From positions 620,001 to 684,000 of the forward strand of contig CBDHDJ010000003.1 of assembly GCA_965261645.1 (NCBI GenBank): a DNA stretch of 64,000 nt, read 5' to 3'. The notes under the pieces are model-generated. The model was given only the letters and a program-made list of their open reading frames with translations, was not told the DNA's origin and did no database searches. Positions 59,070 through 64,000 of this stretch are shown piece after piece. The DNA is from CBDHDJ01 sp965261645 (GTDB taxonomy: Bacteria; Pseudomonadota; Alphaproteobacteria; SHVV01). A program made the position numbers and the translations under genes. Position 1 is the first letter of the stretch. Each line of letters opens with the position of its first letter.

Positions 59070-60065
59070 GGCGAGGACAACCTGTCCCGCAGGCACTTCG
59101 AACACGTCCTGGCGGGCAACCCGCCCCAGCCGGTGGCCTACAACGTGCGGCGTTTCCTCTCGCAGATCCGGGCGCGGCGGCGCTGGAGCCTGCACACCGG
59201 CTTCGCCCTGGCGCCGGACACCAACATCGGCGCGACCTCGGACGAGAGCATTATCTACATCGATATCGGCGGCCAGCGGCTTCCGTTCCGCCGCGACGCG
59301 GAGGAGCTGACGACGTCGGGCATCGGCCTTTCGCTCTGGACGGGCGGGGAGTACCAGTATCCGCTGGACGAGCGTCTCCGCCTGCGTGCCGGGGCCAACG
59401 TCTCACGGCGCGAGTACGGGGGTAGCCGGTTCGACCAGACCTTCGTGTCGGGGCACGCGGGGCCGCGCTGGCTCCTGGGCCGGAACACGGAGGCGAGCGT
59501 TCTGGCGAGCGTGCAGCGGCGCTGGACCGCCGGAGTGCAGGACCACGATCTCCTCGGGGTCCGTCTCGAGGCCGGGCACAGGTTCACCCGGCGGGTGACG
59601 GCGATCGCGCGGACATCGTGGCACGACCGCAACTACCGGACGCGGACCTACCTTGACGGGCCGGTCGCCGACGTCTCGCTCAGCGGCGCCTGGGTTGTGA
59701 CCCCGACGGTGCGGGCGGACGCCGCGCTGGGCTGGGGACGCGAGCGGCCGGAGGCAGAGACTTGGCGCCATGACCGTCGCTGGCTGCGGGCGGGCGTCTC
59801 GGTGGCCCTGCCGCGAGGCTTCACGGTGGGCGGCAGCGGCGAGCTGCGCCGGACGGACTACGAGGGCAACTGGTTCCCGCACACTTCCGGCGAGCCGCGG
59901 GAGGACCGGACCCGTTCTCTGCGTGCCTCGCTTCACAACCGGGCGCTCACCTGGAAAGGCTTCAGCCCGCAGATATCGCTGGTGCACGAGGTGCGGAAGA
60001 CCAACGCCCAGCTCTACGACTACAAGCGCACCGGTGGCGAGCTCCGCTTCGTAAGACTGTTCTGA
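59070..60065 (+). pseudogene. Slam-like gene 3, 5'-truncated
   Basis: Starts mid-gene at GEDNLSRRHFEHVLAG (end of the TPR-like region) and runs through the whole barrel (APDTNIGATSDE, FVSGHAGPRW, RRVTAIARTSWHDRNY) to the terminal ...ELRFVRLF. The signal peptide and most of the TPR-like part are missing. It is clearly more divergent from copies 1 and 2 than they are from each other, so it is an older paralogue and not a fresh copy. It converges with traA copy 2. Confidence 0.88.
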
Positions 60066-60278
60066 CGCCATAGGGCAGCGCGAGCCGGTCTTTCGGACAC
60101 TCCCAGACCCTTAAAATCCTCCGCCCATCGCATACGGTAGAAGCACTGCCAAGGCGCCCAGGCGCACCGCAACCGTGGAGCGGAAGGTCGTTGCCATTGC
60201 TTGGTAATCTCAAGCACACACGGAGGTGGCGCCATCTGCACGTAAGCAGAGCCCGCAAGTCCGTGATTGGCCGGCGAT

Positions 60279-63200
60279 TCATATTCGCATGCTCATGTGC
60301 CGGCCCTTGCTCTGCTGCTGCCTTTCGGCCTTGCGCTCGGCGCGCTGTTGCCGCAACTCCTGGAGCTTCTCCGGATCGTCGAGCAGACGGGCGATGCGCT
60401 CCTCGCGCGCCCGGACATCTTCGCCCTCGCGTTGCCCTGCCAGGGTCGCCGCGAGGTGCCGGTCGTCGCCTTCAAGCACTTCGCGCACGCGCGCGAGCGC
60501 CGACCCGAGGCTCTCTTCCCGGAGCGCGATGCAATCTAGGTGTATGCCGTAATTCCCCCGGTCGTCCATGAGTTCCTCGCAACGGCCCACCGCAAAGTCA
60601 GTCACGTCTCGCCATGTGTCATAGGGTCCAAGGTCGGGAACCGCCACGCCCCGCTCGGCCGTCTTGACCACCAGCGCCTCGCGGCGGTCCATCTGGCCCG
60701 CCATGTGTTCGCGGCAATTGTCGAAATAGTTGCGGTTTGACACGACCTTGCCGATCTGAGCGAGCACCGCGCTTATCTCCGATTCAACGCCGCGATCCAG
60801 GAGCATGTTCTTGGAGACGGTGTCGAGCTCCTTGTGCAGACGGTCGTAGCCATCCGTGTAGATGACATGGATGCCCTCCTCCGCGGCGCGCTCCACCTGG
60901 CGGTTCCAGTCCCGCTTCAGTTCCCCCGAGCGCTCCAGGACCTCCCGCGCGAAGGTCGCGGTCCGCAGCCGATCGTGGTAGTCCCGCCCGCCGACGAGGT
61001 GGCCGATGGCGTGGCCGAGACGGGAGAGCGCCGCTTGCACAGGCGCGGCGCTGGACATGGCCCGAGCCAGGTCCACCGCGGCCGCCTCATCCAATGCGAA
61101 CCGGGGACCGACCCAGTGGCGGTTTTGCAGGCGTCGCAGCTCGCGCGCCTGCCGTTCGGCCAGCTCCTTGTCATCACCCCGGATCGCTTCGCGAAGCGCC
61201 GAGAGCGCCCCTTCCACGTGTTCCCTGCTGTCCACGATTCTGTCAAGATGGGCGCCACATGTTCCTTTGCCGAAGAGGATGGCCTCGCCCGCCGCCGCCA
61301 GGCGCTCGGCCTCCTGCCGCCAGTCCGGGTAGGCCGTAACCCCGGTCATCTCGATTTCCCGATCCGCCGCAACGTCTTGGAGAGAGGCGCGCGCATCCAT
61401 CTGCCGTTCCACTTCGCCTGGATAGTCCAGGATATGTTTGCGGGTCGAGAGATAGTGCTGGTGATTCTCAAGCACCTGGATCAAGGGCGCCCGCAACCTA
61501 GCGGTGATATCCGGGTTCTCCATCAATTCCCGGATGCGCGGGATGATGCCCATGTAGCCCTTGGCGTAGAATGATGGGATACCTGTTTGCCGGCCGTCTT
61601 CGATGAGGGCGTTCCAGTCCTGGCGTAGGGCTTCGTAAGACGCATACCAGTCCGGAGTTGCGGGCTCCGGTTGTTCGACTGTCGCCCGTGTCTTCGCAGA
61701 CTCGCCGGCCAGCTGTGGTTTCTTGACTTCGGAGGCATATTCGCCATCCTCCCGGATGACTTGGCGCAGCCGTGACAGTTCCCCTTCCACGCGCGCCCTG
61801 CCGGTCTCCATATTGTCGAGATGGACGCCGTACCTCTCGCTGTCCTCGAGGATGGTCTCGGCCGCTGCCATCAGGCGGTCCGCTTCCTGTCTCCAGCCCA
61901 GGTGATCCGATATCTGAACGATCGGAACGCCGAGGCTGCCGGCGACGCGCTGGAGGGAAGCATGCGTGTCCATATGCCGTTCGGCGGCGTCAAGATAGTC
62001 CTCGACATACTTGCGCGCCGAGAGATCCAGTCGGTGATATTCGAGCGCCTCGATCATCGGCGCCCGTGTCTCGGCCGGGATATCCGGGTTATCCGCCAGC
62101 GCCTGGATGCGCGGGATCATGGCCACGTATCCCTTGGCGTAGAATAACGGCTCCCCGGTTTGTTGGACCCTTTCGGTCAGTTTGCTCCAGCCCCTCTGCA
62201 AGGCTTCGTAAGGAGCCAGCCAGTCGGGCCTGGGGGGATCCCGATCCGGCGGTGGTACATCCTCCTGCGCGGCCGCGGCGTGTGCCCAGGGGTAATCTTC
62301 GGCTTCAACCGGCGGGACGGATTCGAAGTATTGGGCCGGCGCCGCGTCACGATCGGGAGGCTGCATCCCGGTCGTGTCCCGCGTCACCGTATCGGCGCGC
62401 TTGGGCGCTTCGGCGCGGCCGCCCTCCAGCGCCAGCTCCCCTTGCTGCAATTCGGGCTTCGGTTGTTGTGCCCCCTGTTCCGCCTCCCTCTTTATCCGGT
62501 GCACGTGCCGCATCGTGGCCGCTCGCCGGTGCCGGCGCGCCCGGGCATGCAGGTCCTCGAAGGCGTCGAGGTCCTGGCGCCCGATGCCGCCGCGCTGGGC
62601 CAACAGGGACGCGAATTCGTCCGGCCGGGCGCGGAAGGTCTCGGCCTGCTTCAACAACACCGCATGGCGGGTGAGCGTCTCGCGGTAGGCTCCGCCGAGC
62701 GCCACGGCATCGCCTTCAATGCGGGTCCGTTCGCGGAGATCGTCGTACGCCGCCAGAACCTCCCTACGGCTGTCGACAAACGAAGACACCGTCTGGGCAT
62801 GGCGCCAGCCGAAGGCGGTGCGCCGGACATCCCGCGCGATGCGGGCCAGGGCGTTGTCGTTTGCCGCCGCACGGATATTCCCCGCCGCGCCTTGGGCTTC
62901 GCCTGGGGATCGGCTTCTGTCCTCCCCTACACTCTCCCGGCGGCCTTCCCATACACCATCGGCCATGTAGTCGAGTGCCGCCTCTTTGGGCTGCGAGCGC
63001 GACCAGCGCTCCGCCAGATACGCCCGGATCTCGGTGTCCGTCACAGCCGTCTCCCGGTCGTCGTCGGCCCGCCTGTCGGCGATGTCGAGGGCGAGCGGCG
63101 CCCGGTTGACGTAGATGTCGAGCCCCTCACGATGGCGTGTCGCCGCGGGATAGATCGTCTCGCGCGAGGGTCTTGCGTCGGCCAGCAGGAACGTCCAGTC

Positions 63201-64000
63201 CACGGTCAGTCCCTGGGCCGATGTGATGGTGAGCGCATAGCCGTGATCGAGACGGATATTGCCGTACCAGTCGCGTATCTCATCGTGACGAAAGCTGACC
63301 TCACGGCCGTCCTCGGTGCGCGCCGATATCAGGACACTCGGCTCCGTACCGGCCTCACCCCTTTCAACCTTGAAGTCCTCCACCGTGACCACGGTGCCGT
63401 TGAACAACTGCTTCTCCCAGTGCGTGGCGCCGATGCGCAACCGGTCGCCGCGTGCGATCTCCAGCGCCGAGGTCGCCCGATCGTCCTCCATGCCCCTGCT
63501 GACGATCACCGTCACCCGGCCCGCATGGGCCCGGTCCGTATCGGCCCGTTCTCCATCCGCCAGAGCGGCGAAACGGCGTTCGCGCATCAGATGCGACAGC
63601 GCCCGCACTTCGGCTCTTGTGCGCGCCAGCACCACGCTGGATTTGTTGGGGTTCGCCCGCCGGTAGCGGTCCCAGTCATCGACCAGGCCCGTCAGCGTCT
63701 TTTCTTCGTCATACCCGATATGGAACCGCCCACGCAGGTGGTGGGCTGCAATGGCCGATGCCGCATCTCCGGCGCGCAACGCTTCGGACGCAGCGACCTG
63801 CCAGGGCGTAAATACGAGTTTCCCCTTCATGTTCTCGTAGTACGTAAGAATGCGGGTGCGCCTCTCTTCTTCCATCGAATTTGCCAGGAGCCGCGCCGTC
63901 TCGGGTGTCTCACCCTGGACATGGGTCAGGATATCCTCCAGGTCCACCTTCTGGCGCCGCATGCGGTCCACCCGGACACTGCCAACCGCATCACGGATCA
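60279..64000 (-). CDS. traA: MobF relaxase/helicase TraA, copy 2 (partial)
   Basis: Open from the right window edge and covering about 1,240 C-terminal codons. It begins at IRDAVGSVRVDRMRRQKVDL inside the helicase region, passes TITSAQGLTVDWTFLLADAR, and has the same three long helical repeats (APYEALQRGWSKLTERV, SYEALRQDWNALIED, LKRDWNRQVERA), ending ...GRHMSMRI. It matches the traA at 15095-20560 with many substitutions and no frame breaks. The relaxase domain would lie outside the window. Confidence 0.93.
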   Translation of the reverse strand, partial: IRDAVGSVRVDRMRRQKVDLEDILTHVQGETPETARLLANSMEEERRTRILTYYENMKGKLVFTPWQVAASEALRAGDAASAIAAHHLRGRFHIGYDEEKTLTGLVDDWDRYRRANPNKSSVVLARTRAEVRALSHLMRERRFAALADGERADTDRAHAGRVTVIVSRGMEDDRATSALEIARGDRLRIGATHWEKQLFNGTVVTVEDFKVERGEAGTEPSVLISARTEDGREVSFRHDEIRDWYGNIRLDHGYALTITSAQGLTVDWTFLLADARPSRETIYPAATRHREGLDIYVNRAPLALDIADRRADDDRETAVTDTEIRAYLAERWSRSQPKEAALDYMADGVWEGRRESVGEDRSRSPGEAQGAAGNIRAAANDNALARIARDVRRTAFGWRHAQTVSSFVDSRREVLAAYDDLRERTRIEGDAVALGGAYRETLTRHAVLLKQAETFRARPDEFASLLAQRGGIGRQDLDAFEDLHARARRHRRAATMRHVHRIKREAEQGAQQPKPELQQGELALEGGRAEAPKRADTVTRDTTGMQPPDRDAAPAQYFESVPPVEAEDYPWAHAAAAQEDVPPPDRDPPRPDWLAPYEALQRGWSKLTERVQQTGEPLFYAKGYVAMIPRIQALADNPDIPAETRAPMIEALEYHRLDLSARKYVEDYLDAAERHMDTHASLQRVAGSLGVPIVQISDHLGWRQEADRLMAAAETILEDSERYGVHLDNMETGRARVEGELSRLRQVIREDGEYASEVKKPQLAGESAKTRATVEQPEPATPDWYASYEALRQDWNALIEDGRQTGIPSFYAKGYMGIIPRIRELMENPDITARLRAPLIQVLENHQHYLSTRKHILDYPGEVERQMDARASLQDVAADREIEMTGVTAYPDWRQEAERLAAAGEAILFGKGTCGAHLDRIVDSREHVEGALSALREAIRGDDKELAERQARELRRLQNRHWVGPRFALDEAAAVDLARAMSSAAPVQAALSRLGHAIGHLVGGRDYHDRLRTATFAREVLERSGELKRDWNRQVERAAEEGIHVIYTDGYDRLHKELDTVSKNMLLDRGVESEISAVLAQIGKVVSNRNYFDNCREHMAGQMDRREALVVKTAERGVAVPDLGPYDTWRDVTDFAVGRCEELMDDRGNYGIHLDCIALREESLGSALARVREVLEGDDRHLAATLAGQREGEDVRAREERIARLLDDPEKLQELRQQRAERKAERQQQSKGRHMSMRI

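Overview
The window looks like a mobile, heavily rearranged part of a GC-rich alphaproteobacterial replicon (plasmid, ICE or integrated plasmid). The evidence is MobF/TraA-type relaxases with UvrD-like helicase domains, an SSB and Toprim primase module, a DUF1640 coiled-coil protein, two tandem P4-type tyrosine recombinases, and dense insertion sequences (three IS66-like, three IS21-like, one IS110-like, one group II intron, one deleted RIT-like element). The species cannot be named from the sequence. No rRNA, tRNA or CRISPR array was seen.

Layout. 1-4602: an IS66-like element whose transposase gene is split by an antisense group II intron and frameshifted, ending in a DUF4338/DruA gene. 4900-9950: small accessory genes, one of them split by a deleted RIT-like element. 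10054-13603: replication/maintenance genes (ssb, Toprim primase, DUF2493). 13953-20560: a relaxase pair, a stand-alone relaxase domain that has lost its metal-binding histidines followed 2 nt later by a full 1,821-aa TraA. 20924-24256: a large lipoprotein joining a zinc-protease-like domain to three transferrin-binding-protein-like barrels. 24459-30842: an IS21 element that itself carries an IS110 element and a second IS21, all inserted into a traA 3' fragment that ends at 31137.

31224-52241 is a large inverted duplication. A four-gene cassette is present twice, facing outwards from a centre that holds two integrases, decayed genes, an IS66-DruA element and an IS66-related miniature element. 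In transcription order the cassette is: Ala-rich stalk lipoprotein, terminator, Slam-like outer-membrane protein, DUF3187 outer-membrane protein, small barrel lipoprotein. The composition fits a surface-lipoprotein display system: Slam would move the lipoproteins, which share a Cx4C loop, an FGWW motif and a TbpB-like barrel, to the cell surface.

52518-64000 holds IS110 and IS21 remnants, a frameshifted zeta-toxin-like gene with a small partner, a third IS66-DruA copy cut by an IS21 element, a truncated third slam gene, and a second traA on the minus strand that runs off the window. All three traA 3' ends lie beside a Slam/TbpB-type gene, which suggests that this spot next to the relaxase is a cargo site for surface-lipoprotein genes. 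The conclusions come from reading translations and aligning copies within the window by eye; no database search was run.
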